64,000 bases of DNA from Meghimatium bilineatum. Taxonomy: Eukaryota; Mollusca; Gastropoda; Stylommatophora; Philomycidae. The position numbers were made by a program, and so were the translations under genes. Below the pieces are notes generated by a model that worked only from the letters and a program-made list of their open reading frames with translations, was not told the DNA's origin and made no database searches. The stretch is taken from positions 27,947,623-28,011,622 of the forward strand of contig CM067315.1 in assembly GCA_034231615.1 (NCBI GenBank), written 5' to 3'. Below, piece after piece: positions 33,690 to 44,249 of the stretch; position 1 is the first letter of the stretch, and every line of letters starts with the position of its first letter.

Positions 33690-33910
33690 ACTGGTTTTAC
33701 CAGAACAACGACTCACATTATTTTGTGATGTTTGTAAGGATCTAATATAACCAAAATGAACTAGCGCCCACGGTTGAAAGTAGCGTACCTCATCAGAAGA
33801 AGTACATTTTACTTAACCATATAACCAAGCTTACGAATCTGCGGGCCTATCACTTATGGATCGCGAACCGGAACTGGTCCACGGGCCACAACATTGAGCA
33901 GAATTGTAGA
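33690..33910 (-). mobile_element. Possible hAT-like MITE remnant
   Basis: The right edge, read on the minus strand, gives a decayed tctcaa-like end followed by gttgtggcccgtggaccag and ttccggttcgcgatcc, word patterns typical of hAT MITE ends. The interior resembles 30880-31015. No target duplication identified. Confidence 0.4.
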
Positions 33911-34124
33911 CAGATGCATACCTATCTTTTTTTCCCTGAATCACCATCTTATCTATGACTTCCAGTACCACAATTTCGTAAAGTTGAAAAAACATTCTTC
34001 AGAAGCCATCAGTAAGTATGACAAGTATGGTTGTTACTGGTATTAAAGTATATTTATCTATTTTGATCTTGAAAGTTTATAATATCCTTCAACGCTAATT
34101 GTACCGTGTAAATTTCTGACATAT

Positions 34125-34799
34125 CAATCAATCAATCAATAAACCCATAACCCTTCAGGGTCGTAGGGGTACTACATTGGATGCTTCAGCACACAGAGTC
34201 CTCCAGCGAATTCTATCCCCAGCGATGCGGATGAGTGTGGAAATATCTAGCCCTGTCCATTCCTTGATGTTGTCTGTCCATGTCTTTATTTGTCCTCCTC
34301 TGCTTCTTCCATCGTGCCTGCATACATGTCCGAACCATGCTAGTTTTCGTCGTTTCACTATTGAAAGCAATGGCTCCTGGACACCTGCACACATCTCTAC
34401 TTTATTTCTTACGTACACATTGGTCTTATGTTCCCTATAGGAAATTCGTAGAATTCTTCTGTAGCATTTATACTCGAAAGCCTGTAATCTTCTCTCCATG
34501 TCCGCAGTGAGTGTCCACCTCTCACAACCATACAACACAACAGAAAGCACCAGCGACCTATACAGTTTGATTTTCACTCCAACACTGATGTTGCTTTTCC
34601 AAATCACAGTTAGCCTTGACAAGGACGCTAAAGCCATCTCCAGTCTTATTTTTAGTTCTGCTTTGCATTTACCATCGCTGCATATACTGGATCCGAGGTA
34701 TTTGAAGGTATTCACCTCTTCAAGCTTGTGTCCATTCATCATGATATTAGTCTGGTTTTCAGTGTCTCTGCTGTTTACCAAAAATTTGCTCTTATCTTA
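34125..34799 (-). mobile_element. RTE-like LINE C-terminal insertion with 10-bp target duplication
   Basis: 675 bp bounded by tctgacatat at 34115-34124 and 34800-34809. One minus frame is open from the truncation to the stop near 34155. It reads KSKFLVNSRDTEN, FKYLGSSICSDGKCKAELKIRLEMA, KIKLYRSLVLSVVLYGCERWTLTADMERRLQAF, CYRRILRISYREHKTN, KLAWFGHVCRHD, RGGQIKTWTDNIKEWTGLDI and RWRTLCAEASNVVPLRP. The tail is (ATTG)n, seen as caatcaatcaat on the plus strand. The polymerase core (YADD) lies upstream of the truncation and is absent. Frame integrity and perfect flanks indicate a young insertion. Confidence 0.88.
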
Positions 34800-34878
34800 T
34801 CTGACATATACTGATATGCAAAGACTAATGTTACAAGAATTTTAATTTCTATAGTGAAATAAATGTAATATTCGCATT

Positions 34879-35070
34879 ACGTCTGGCTCTGTGGCGAAGT
34901 GCTACAGAGGACGTCTTTGACCGAGTTTGACCCCCACCACAGACAATTGTGCATCTGGGCTGCTCAGAAAGCAATGGCAAACTACTGAATGTATTTATAT
35001 TGCCTAGAAGAAAATCACTACAGCCAAAAAATACTGGATTGATGGCTAGGTCCTGAATAGGATACGATGT
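34879..35070 (+). mobile_element. SINE-F, probable tRNA-derived SINE
   Basis: The head ctggctctgtggcgaagtg with gagtttgaccccc (34923-34935) could be A and B boxes. The body gaaagcaatggcaaactact followed by tattgcctagaagaaaatca recurs inverted at 45740-45790. Single good copy, so the boundaries are approximate. Confidence 0.55.
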
Positions 35071-35109
35071 CAATTATTTTATTTATATCAACTATTTACC
35101 TTAAAAGAT

Positions 35110-35565
35110 GTAGGCATCCGCTCACTGTTTAGCATAAATACCTGGGCTGCCTGTATCAAAGATGGTCATGTGACATATTCCTTCCAGAACGGTGTCTTCC
35201 CAATGATCTCTCTGAATCTCTCTCTGTCTTGGGCGATGTGGCTTGCATTTTCTAGTGATGTATTTATGTTATCTTTAATGTCGTCAGTCCATCGTTTTCT
35301 TGGTCTGTCCTTTCTCCTCCACCCATGTACTCTTCCCTCCATTATTTGTCTTTCTAAACAGTTGTGTCTCTTTATATGACCAAACAGGCGTAGTTATCTT
35401 TTTGTTACTGTGTTTAGTAACCAACACTCTGGAATCTTCAATGTGTTCATAATATCTGAGTTTCTGATTTTTTTCCTTCCATGATATTCTAATTATCTTT
35501 CTGTAGCATTTCAGCTCGATGGGTTGATCTTCTTTGCCGCTGTTTTACTTAGGGTAAATTCCCAA
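35110..35565 (-). mobile_element. LINE C-terminal fragment, decayed
   Basis: Minus strand reads, in pieces, KCYRKIIRISWKEK, RLFGHIKRHNCLERQIMEGRVHG and RKRWTDDIKDNINTSLENA, then RERFREIIGK. Same family as 45440-45735. Several frame breaks. Confidence 0.65.
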
Positions 35566-36093
35566 TGGATTTATCAAAGATAACCGTAGACAAACCTACA
35601 CAATGACGCATATTGCTTTAAATATTGTTCCTTATCGACTTTATTCCATTGTGAATTATATTCAATAAACAATGAACACATAATGCAAACATATTCCAGT
35701 CTGTTTAACACATCACTCACAGCTGCTGTGTTTAAGCTGGATAAATCATAAAATATCAAAATGATTGACGATAAACATCATATTCACTGTCACAAGAGAC
35801 ACCGCAATAGTTACTGTCACAAATACGATATCAAACACAATGTAAATAAAAAAACAAACAGCATGGGACTTGCAGTTATGCTCCCCGTTCACAGCTTTCA
35901 GTCTGATCATCACTCATCAATTATACAGTCATGTGGACTCATTAGAAATAATCCTTCTAAAGTTGCGCAATTTGACTCTTATCGTGACTTTCAATGATCA
36001 TCCTGTGTACGTTTTGTGTCGATAAACCGATAAAAATCACATGAAAACTCAAGTTTTGTCACTTTAAAAGGTTTATACTTAATAAGTCCAAAG
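35566..36093. other. Unassigned sequence
   Basis: No feature recognised. Confidence 0.4.
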
Positions 36094-36178
36094 GACTGTA
36101 CTATTGACTGTACTATTGACTGTACTATTGACTGTACTATTGACTGTACTATTGACTGTACTATTGACTGTACTATCA
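36094..36178. repeat. 12-bp tandem repeat x 7
   Basis: Units of ctgtactattga. Confidence 0.92.
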
Positions 36179-36294
36179 ACTAGAAGTCAAGTCTCCGGTT
36201 TCTACAATAGGCGATGAAAGATTAAGATCACAGCTTTATAAGCTTTATGACTTTTCGGATATAAAGTAATTGATCATTCTTCAAAAACCAAAAA

Positions 36295-36860
36295 ACGTTA
36301 CGATAACTTGACATATAGCGAAACGTGATTACTCGACATTTAGCGAAACGTGATTTTTTTACATATAGCGAAACGTGATTTTTTGACATATAGCGAAATA
36401 TGATTACTTGACATATAGCGAAATATGATTACTTGACATATGGCGAAACGTGATTACTTGACATATAGCGAAACGTGATTACTTGACATATAGCGAAATA
36501 TGATTACTTGACATATAGCGAAATATGATTACTTGACATATGGCGAAACGTGATTACTTGACATATAGCGAAATATGATTACTTGACATATAGCGAAATA
36601 TGATTACTTGACATATGGCGAAACGTGATTACTTGACATATAGCGAAACGTGATTACTTGACATATAGCGAAACGTGATTACTTGACATATAGCGAAACG
36701 TGATTACTTGACATATAGCGAAACGTAATTACTTGACATATAGCGAAACGTGATTACTTGACATATTGAGAAACTATGTCATAACTTGACATATTCAGAA
36801 ACAATGTAATAATTTGACATATTGAGAAACGATGTGATAACTTGACATTAAATAACGATG
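36295..36860. repeat. Minisatellite, 25 bp x about 22
   Basis: Units of 25 bp containing acttgacatatagcgaaacg, with regular alternation of aaacgtg and aaatatg versions; edge units at both ends are diverged. Confidence 0.92.
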
Positions 36861-36874
36861 AAAAAGTTGACCAG

Positions 36875-37020
36875 AAAATCTGAGTTAGCAAGCCTTCCAT
36901 TATTTATATTAACACGCCTTCCTTTATCTGAGTTTAGAAGTATTCTCCTATCTGAGTTAGCAAATCTACCCTTTTCTGAGTTAAGCATTTGAGATAAGCA
37001 CGTCTTCCCTTATCTGACTG
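36875..37020. repeat. Degenerate tandem repeat, about 30 bp x 5
   Basis: Repeated ttatctgagttagcaa and cttccctt words, just past the 3' end of the host gene. Confidence 0.6.
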
Positions 37021-37070
37021 TCGTTGAATAAGTCCTATCTCTAATCTGTAAAGCACTAAACTTCTAAATA

Positions 37071-37643
37071 TCACTGATCTGTGCTCCCGTAAGGTTTAAC
37101 ATTAGGGAAATCTCTATTTATTTCTAATTGATTCGAGTCCACAAGCTTATCTTTATCTGACTGCAGTCTAACATTTTTTGCATGTTGTGGTTTTGATCCT
37201 TCCTTCTTCCAAATGACAGATGGACTTCTTATATTCGTCTTGGCTTGTTCTTGACTTTTCTCGACACTGCATCCACTGGACTCATCTTTCTGTTGTTTAG
37301 ACGAACAATCCTGCTGGTTAGTTTGCTGTTTTTTGTCGCGCGACATCCGTCTGCATTCATCAATAACTATAGCCCTTGTTAGTAGTACAGATGTTATTAT
37401 CGCCCCTAGTGCCAGAAGTCCCATACCAACCGCTGAAATTGTATCCAATGTAAACAGTGTTAAGTTGTGAGCTTGTTCTCGGCTCTCATTCTCCTGGGCA
37501 GACAGAGAATGATCTTGAATATAATAAGGATCGATGGGCCATAGAAGGCTGGTAAGAGTCATACAAACACCAATTGCTATTAAAGCAAGCGTGATATTGC
37601 TTATACATTGTTCTTTGACTTCACACGTACACTCTATTGGCAT
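37071..37643 (-). CDS. Two-pass membrane protein, TMEM74-like layout
   Basis: The only host-like gene seen. It codes 190 residues from the ATG at 37643 to a TGA at 37071. A TAA lies in frame six bases upstream of the ATG, so the start is well placed and the coding region has no intron. Residues 14-35 and 68-90 are hydrophobic and probably span the membrane. The loop between (36-67) holds two N-glycosylation sequons (N52-E-S, N60-L-T), suggesting it faces outside with both ends in the cytosol. The last 100 residues are polar and rich in K, Q and S, with a C-rich start (C5, C7, C13). The pattern ...WP.D.....ENESRE...LD...G.GLLALGAIITSVLL recalls animal TMEM74 proteins, which act on endolysosomal membranes. 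That match is from memory and uncertain. It lies between two minisatellite regions; no nearby partner gene. Confidence 0.6.
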   Translation of the reverse strand: MPIECTCEVKEQCISNITLALIAIGVCMTLTSLLWPIDPYYIQDHSLSAQENESREQAHNLTLFTLDTISAVGMGLLALGAIITSVLLTRAIVIDECRRMSRDKKQQTNQQDCSSKQQKDESSGCSVEKSQEQAKTNIRSPSVIWKKEGSKPQHAKNVRLQSDKDKLVDSNQLEINRDFPNVKPYGSTDQ

Positions 37644-38094
37644 AATTTAGTAGTGAAAATACACATATATTTATTCTGTGCAAGTAATTCTTATAGTTCG
37701 AATATCGATCATTCACATTTTACTGGCAACACAAGTGAATAGTGAGCTCTCAAACTTCAACAATTACTGGATAGCGAATTCTTGTACAGAATATGCTTAA
37801 AATGTTTAACAAACAACACAAGTAACACTGATTTAGCATGCACAGCCTATTCAGTAACCACATTTATGTACAGCAATTTATCAATAGTTGAGGATTATAT
37901 ATATCAACGGAGCACTTATGAGAATGCCCCACGTGCCGTGAGGCCAGTTTCTAATCAAGAATCAACGGATCAATAAATCTAATCTAATTTGTGTAAGATA
38001 AACAAATATTTTATTTATGAGAGCTCTTTTACTTTAGTACATATAACTGATATTTTAGTAGTGATAACTCTGCTAATCAGTATAGAAAATTATA
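37644..38094. other. Upstream region of the membrane-protein gene
   Basis: Likely holds the 5' UTR and promoter, on the minus strand. An AT-rich aataaatatatg lies about 30-40 bases before the ATG, but I cannot assign a transcription start. An unrelated 64-codon plus frame (37782-37976) is not called. Confidence 0.3.
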
Positions 38095-38945
38095 TTACTC
38101 ATTAGAGATAACTCTGCTAGTCAGTAGAGATAACTCTGTTAGTCAGTAGAGATAACTCTGCTAGTCAGTAGAGATAACTCTTTTAGTCAGTAGAGATAAC
38201 TCTGTTACTCATTAGAGATAACTGCTAGTCAGTATCGAGATAGCTCTGTAACTTCAGTAGATATAACGCTCTTGTTTTAGTATAGATTATTCACTTACTT
38301 AGTAGATATAATTTTGTTACCTTAGCACAGATAACTGTTTTCTTGAACAAGATATCTTTTTTACCCAATAGAGATAATTGTTACTTTAGTACAGATAACT
38401 ATGTTGTTTTGAGAAGATAACCACGTTACTTTAATATACACAGCTGTGACTTTAATGGAGATAGCGCTGATAATAAGTAGAGATAACTAAGTTACTTTAG
38501 TACAGATAACTAAGTTACTTTAGTACAGATAACTAAGTTACTTTAGTACAGATAACTAAGTTACTTTAGTACAGATAACTAAGTTACTTTAGTACAGATA
38601 ACTAAGTTACTTTAGTACAGATAACTAAGTTACTTTAGTACAGATAACTAAGTTACTTTAGTACAGATAACTAAGTTACTTTAGTACAGATAACTAAGTT
38701 ACTTTAGTACAGATAACTAAGTTACTTTAGTACAGATAACTAAGTTACTTTAGTACAGATAACTAAGTTACTTTAGTACAGATAACTAAGTTACTTTAGT
38801 ACAGATAACTAAGTTACTTTAGTACAGATAACTAAGTTACTTTAGTACAGATAACTAAGTTACTTTAGTACAGATAACTAAGTTACTTTAGTACAGATAA
38901 CTAAGTTACTTTAGTAGAAATAGCTCAAATATTATTAGAGACAAC
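38095..38945. repeat. Minisatellite, 22-23 bp, agataac core, about 35 copies
   Basis: The right block (38490-38915) has about 18 near-identical 23-bp units containing ttactttagtacagataact. The left block (38095-38245) has 22-bp units with tcagtagagataactctg. Degenerate intermediates lie between, so both blocks likely share an origin. Confidence 0.92.
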
Positions 38946-39469
38946 TATGTGTTATAACACTTAATTAATCTATCAATCTTAATTAGTCTAGATAACTCTG
39001 CTACTTTATTTTATAAAACACATGCATCAACCACTATAATTTTTGCATATACTTCAATAACTTTTTAATGTAGCACGCTTCACTCTAAATTGTGCAACCC
39101 CAAAAATTCACATAGGGCCTGCTCTAATCTATACAGAAAAAAAAACTCAATAAGTATTATATATAGCAGAAATATCTTAAGACAAGTAATGTAAGCAGCG
39201 CAGTTAATGTAAAACTAGTACTAGAACTAGCACCATAGGCAAATAACTACTTTATATATTACAGTAGTACTCTAGAATAAAATGAATAAATAAATACAGT
39301 ACTTTACTCTGAGGTAATTCTAGTAATTTTTGACTTCTACAAATAATGTAGCATGTTTTCTGAAATGAAACTTTCTTTGAAATACTTAATCCATTTTTTT
39401 CAGAGAATTATTGAGTAGTTCCAAGACGTTCGTAAACTGATGCTGCTTTGCTGTTTCAAATCAATTTAT
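38946..39469. other. Unassigned AT-rich sequence
   Basis: No feature recognised. Confidence 0.4.
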
Positions 39470-39640
39470 CTGTGGAAAATAGATGTATGGAAAATAGATC
39501 TATGGAAAATAGATGTATGGAAAATAGATGTATGGAAAATAGATGTATGGAAAATAGATGCATGGAAAATATATGTATGGAAATAATATGTATGGAAAAT
39601 AGATGTATGGAAAATAGATGAATGAAAAATAGATGTAAAA
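39470..39640. repeat. 15-bp tandem repeat x 11
   Basis: Units of gtatggaaaatagat. Confidence 0.92.
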
Positions 39641-39734
39641 TTTGGGGTAAGACATTGATAAAACTATATAGAAATTAATAATAATAATGATAATATTAAT
39701 AATGATAATGATAATATTTTACCCGGTTGATGAG

Positions 39735-39935
39735 TTATGGAGAGATATGCTCCATCCTAAACATGACAATGGACACCACAAGATGCAGACGAAGACCAAG
39801 AAGAAGGTGAATTGAAGAAGATAAGAACATTCTGAGACATCCCAATATTACTGCATATCAAGTGACCAAACGTGCCATAGCCCGAAAACCGATCGTCATT
39901 CAATTCTGCGATGACTTCAATAACAAAGACAAAGT
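39735..39935 (+). mobile_element. LINE 3'-end fragment
   Basis: Decayed closing region (WRDMLHPKHDNGHHKMQT.TKKK; W..DI / DR block in other frames), ending at an (AT)n tract. Confidence 0.45.
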
Positions 39936-39936
39936 A

Positions 39937-40085
<149 letters not shown>

Positions 40086-40182
40086 GACTGAACGAGTTTC
40101 ATTATCTTTGTTATTTCACAAAAACTCATGAGGCAACCCAGGCCTGAATTTCTAGTTCATGATGCAAAGAGTGGGCCCACTG

Positions 40183-40221
40183 CCTTCTCTCCAGGCATAG
40201 CGTAGAAGGTGACTACGGAAA
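40183..40221 (+). mobile_element. Possible SINE-A scrap
   Basis: ccaggcatagcgtagaaggtgactacgg resembles the ccacgcatgtcgtaaaaggc block of SINE-A, with several differences. A similar scrap is at 56631-56665. Confidence 0.35.
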
Positions 40222-40317
40222 GTTATATGAAATGCTGACAACCTATGTAAAAATCATCCTTGCTGCATGTCTCGATTTCTTACTTTGTTCTCTTTTCTCA
40301 TGGATGACGAAGATATG

Positions 40318-40575
40318 CACGCCAACAGATACTACACCATTGTCCCTCTGTGCCAGACTCCAACAGATACTACACCATTGTCCCTCTGTGCCAGACTCCA
40401 ACAGATACTACACCATTGTCCCTCTGTGCCAGACTACAACAGATACTACACCATTGTCCCTCTGTGCCAGACTCCAACAGATACTACACCATTGTCCCTC
40501 TGTGACATACTCCAGCAGATACTGTACCTTTATCCCTCTGTGATAGATTCCAGCAGATACTTTATCTTTATCCCA
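40318..40575. repeat. Minisatellite, 38 bp x 6-7
   Basis: Units contain aacagatactacaccattgt and ccctctgtgccagact. Confidence 0.92.
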
Positions 40576-40603
40576 GTTTTTTTATCATTTAATTGTGAAT
40601 GAT

Positions 40604-40842
40604 GTTCCGCATGGGCGAGAGGTTAGAGCGTTGGTCCCAAACACGTGAGGTCGAGAGATCGATTCCTAGTAAGGACTGGGTTTACGTCTGTCGGAGGATA
40701 CATTTAAAAACTCACCCTGTATTTGACGTGGCGACAGCAAGATCATGCGGCATTTATCACACAGCTATAAAATCCCTCCCTGCAACTTCTTATCGGGAAA
40801 CGCAGTATTTGACAGTTTTTGACAGATTGTGAATGAGTTTAA
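40604..40842 (+). mobile_element. SINE-D copy
   Basis: The head gcatgggcgagaggttagag with gagatcgattcc, then aactcaccctgtatttgacg, gacagcaagatcatgcgg and ctccctgcaacttctta, matches 21053-21275 colinearly. Confidence 0.78.
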
Positions 40843-41204
40843 AATGTTATCTGGAAAAAGAAATGAACATTTAAATGAAAAAACAAAAGAAAATGTTATA
40901 CAGAGGCAATCAAAATTCTTGAAACACTAAGAATAAGAAATATCACAGTTTTGTATAAGTGTGAATGAAATTCAGAAAATATCTAAACTTTGTGTGGAAT
41001 GTTGAGTTCAAAATGATGCAGCACATTTGGATCTACAAAAATCATACTCATGTTTGGCATACTCAGTGGGCTGGCCCGTGGCCACACGCCGATGTATGTC
41101 CTATCAACAGAGTTCAAACAATCCTTTAAGGTCATATTTTTGGTTATTGCAGTTTTCGTTGGTCTTTATTTATATACTGTGTACCACCAAGAATATCTTT
41201 CAAG
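40843..41204. other. Unassigned sequence
   Basis: Part of a 69-codon frame (41050-41259) has a hydrophobic run (VIFLVIAVFVGLYLYTVY), but the frame runs on into LINE sequence; not called. Confidence 0.35.
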
Positions 41205-41475
41205 CGTCATAACAAAACGCAGATGGAAATACCTGGGTCACTTTTTAAGACCATATTAAAATAGAGTAAACCAACATGCCCTTATGTGGACACCTGATGG
41301 TAAAAGAAAACGAGGAGGACCTAAAACAATATTAAAAAACACCATACTTAAAGAAAGGGAAATAGCAGGCTGGAAGACCATACAAGAACTAAAACTGCAG
41401 GCAGCGGGCCGTAACACACGGAGAATCAAAACATCTACCCTATGTGCCGCCTGCGACACGAAAGGAACAAACTAA
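41205..41475 (+). mobile_element. LINE C-terminal fragment
   Basis: Reads ITKRRWKYLGHFLRPY, stop, then WTPDGKRKRGGPKTILKNTILKERE, GWKTIQELKLQAAGRNTRR and TLCAACDTKGTN with a stop. Same group as 27598-28120 and 46253-46820. One internal stop in the part left. Confidence 0.75.
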
Positions 41476-42000
41476 CTAATCTGCTATCGAACTGAAAAGA
41501 AAACAAAGTGCACGAGAATTATCGAAAAATTGACGTAAAAATGCTTGTTTAGATTCTGTTGGTAGGTCTTATACAGTCAATCGGTCACTGCCCACCCCAC
41601 AGACAAGATTCTGGTCATATTCATGATTTGAATCCGATCTTCTTAGTCAGTGGTCGGCAACACATCGATAGCAATATATCGGTAGATCACGAGAATATAT
41701 TTTGTTGATCACCAGAATTACTTTAAAATATATTTTCTTTTCTTGTAAACTGTAATCATTAACCTTATCATCAGGGAAGTAGATATGTGTACCTTCAGGA
41801 GGAGATTTTACCTAATACACATTTAAAAAAAGTTCATCCGTCAATATTTTCGTGTGTAAATTTTATTGTTTGACGGGAAATTTGAAGACCTTTTTACGAC
41901 AAATCTATAAGGTGTGGTTTTTATCGATATTTTTTTTTAAGTTCCTAATACTAAAAGTCATGTTAGATTCACTAGAGGGGAGGAGGGAAGTTCCTACGGG
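41476..42000. other. Unassigned sequence, possible hAT end at 41647
   Basis: cagtggtcggcaacac at 41647 looks like a hAT terminus; no matching inverted end was found. Confidence 0.3.
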
Positions 42001-42106
42001 ATAGCTTATTCTTAATCTCAAACCGGGACAGCTTACTCTTGATCTCGTACCGGGACCGCTTATTCTTGATCTCAAATCGGGACCGCTTATTCTTGATCTC
42101 AAACGA
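42001..42106. repeat. 27-bp tandem repeat x 4
   Basis: Units contain gcttattcttgatctcaaat and cgggac. Confidence 0.9.
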
Positions 42107-42279
42107 TTTTTAAAAAGGGATATCTCGTATCAGTATAGGTAACATCCCCCCCCCCACACTTACCAAAGACGTATCTGCGATTCCATATATTGACTTATAT
42201 ATGGATTTACTGCAACAGATGTACATATATATGGTGGCTGTGTTTATTTAAACAAGATTGCCATATTCTCTTCTTGTCG

Positions 42280-42350
42280 TTTGTTGAATCCTGGTGAAGC
42301 CTTTTTAGACGAAACGTTGTTTATGTCTGTTGCTGTTGTTTGTGTGTTTT
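42280..42350 (+). mobile_element. Family P fragment (tgatgaaggc...gaaacg motif)
   Basis: cctggtgaagcc, then gacgaaacgttg, then tgttgtttgtgtgtttta. It shares its order of words with 56010-56145 and 59808-59905. Confidence 0.4.
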
Positions 42351-43089
42351 ATATTTTGCTGCAACATTCATTACGTGGGCCCCTATCTATGTTTCCTCCT
42401 TCATTGCTCTGTGTTGCACCAGAAATCATATCTTTAGTACTTTACGTTGTTTCCTGATACTGAGGAGTTATCCTTTGTTGTTGTTATTGCATCAATCTCT
42501 ATGAATTACGAGCGATTAGCTCTTACTTCCTATGTGAAATGTGGTTTCTACATAACTTTATTTCACACCCAGATGAAAAAGACTAACTCGGCGCTGTGCA
42601 CTGCTTTGACAAATCTCCTTTAGGGGAGTTAAGAAATCTCCAGTATATCACCAATAACTACAGGTTGCAGCCCTTTCATTGTCGAGTAGATGTATTACTC
42701 GTGTTTAAAAATTCCACATCAGTTGAATATCAATCTAAGGGAAATAATCAAATAGAGGAAAAAGGGATTGGGGCATGGGACACTTGTTTCAAACGGGAAT
42801 CCTTGTTTTTTCCGTTAACACAGTTAGCCCTACTATATTGCATGATGTTTTTTTATTTAGAAAAATCAATTCGTCTCAAATATCTTCGTATTTTTGTGTG
42901 TTAATAATTGTATCTGTTGTGTCCGTTTAAAAACAGATGTTTTTTCAATGTATTCTTGTAATTAACAAGACGATAAATGATTTATTCGATATTCTGCGTG
43001 CATTTACATTTCTAAAAGTTATATTTTCCAAAAATGTGTGTAAATAAGAAATTTTATTTTGTATTTTCTACAAGGTATAGTTGTGTTAT
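42351..43089. other. Unassigned sequence
   Basis: A 102-codon frame at 42596-42904 is unrecognised; not called. Confidence 0.4.
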
Positions 43090-43100
43090 CTATTGTAACT

Positions 43101-44223
43101 GGGTGCAAAGGAACGCAATGCTCTAGGCGGACCCAGGGTTAGCAGATAACCAAGATCCCACATGTACCTCCACGCGGTGCACCCTGGTAACAGAAAACAG
43201 CAGCTCGAGCTGATTCTGGCCAAATCATTTGGTGATCGTGTCCGAGAGTGTGGAGGTAGCAGATGGAAAGAGATTTGATTGCAAAAGAGACAGACAATAT
43301 CTCCGACACCACCAGCATCACCACATACAGCGACACCGTCGACATACAGTGAAGATAGTTAGTCCAGTCCGAACATTGGAGGGCGGCCAATGAAAAAGCA
43401 TGAAAAGGTGGATGCATGGCGAAAGACAGATAGATCTCATACTGAGTACTATGAAAAATTGAAAGGGCAGAACAGCGCTAGAGGGCAGCGCCAACTGCAA
43501 ATAGAAAGTGAAAGCGATTACGGAAATGGGAACTACAAGCTCTGTTAGCTCGTGACGAGCTTCTAGTTACTTAATTTCCTTATAGGCAGAGACCCATACC
43601 CAATAATGGGCGTCCAGCAAAGCAAAAAGACCTGGCCTAACTCTAATGTCGAGTCTTCCTATACCGGAAAAATGCACGAAAAGAGAAAGGGTGCTGTAAC
43701 CAGTAGGCTCAGGCAAAAAAGGGACAAAGTTGGCAGTCCTGGCCCAACCATACTGTCAAGCTTTCCTATACCGGAAATACACTTGCAGAGAGAAAGGGTT
43801 CCGTACCCGATAGGCTCAGGCACTAAAGAAACAACGATTTTAGCCCTGGCCCAACTCTACTGTCAGGTTCTCCTATACCGGAAATACACTTGAAGAGAGA
43901 AAGGGTTCAGCACCTGATGGGCTCAGGCACAGTACGTCCAATTACACGAGGCAAGTTCACAGACAGTGGAACACCTCGTGCGAGACAGACGTGAGCAAAA
44001 ATCGTCTGGGCGAAGAGTCACCACACACACGGGTGCCTGGCGACAGATAAAGGAGGCTATCACAGGCTAGGGTAGCCCACCCAAATTGTCAAAGCAAGCC
44101 GAAATCGAATGTGCTTGGCCTACAAGGCGCATAACGGTGGCACAGCGTAATCACGCTCCCGGCGGAAATCGCACGGATATCTGTGCTGATTACAATGGAG
44201 CGAACGCAAAACAAACAAACAAA
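43101..44223 (+). mobile_element. Element X, complete-looking 1123-bp copy with 11-bp target duplication
   Basis: Bounded by ctattgtaact at 43090-43100 and 44224-44234, ending in an (AAAC)n tail. It starts gggtgcaaaggaacgcaatg. The older copy (minus strand, 22785-21645) begins with the same gggtgcaaag, so the 5' end is probably complete. The interior is richer in G and C than the surroundings. An internal 107-bp triplication lies at 43620-43930. The 3' end carries the hairpins gcgtaatcacgc and gcacggatatctgtgc. I find no reverse transcriptase, endonuclease or other domain in any frame; the 95-codon frame at 43606-43893 is not shared by the old copy. It looks like a long non-autonomous retroposon. 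Confidence 0.85.
43620..43930. repeat. 107-bp direct repeat x 3 inside element X
   Basis: The word cctataccggaaa recurs at 43658, 43765 and 43872, each followed by a gagaaagggt block. The old element X copy has only one such unit. Confidence 0.88.
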
Positions 44224-44249
44224 CTATTGTAACTTTAGTATTCTCAAAT

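Noticed and set aside
41050-41259. 69-codon frame with a hydrophobic segment
   Set aside because: The frame runs into LINE sequence at 41205; an exon cannot be excluded but there is no support.
41645-41720. hAT terminus cagtggtcggcaac
   Set aside because: No inverted partner or 8-bp repeat found; left as a note in the unassigned entry.
42596-42904. 102-codon frame
   Set aside because: No recognisable family; AT-rich and isolated.
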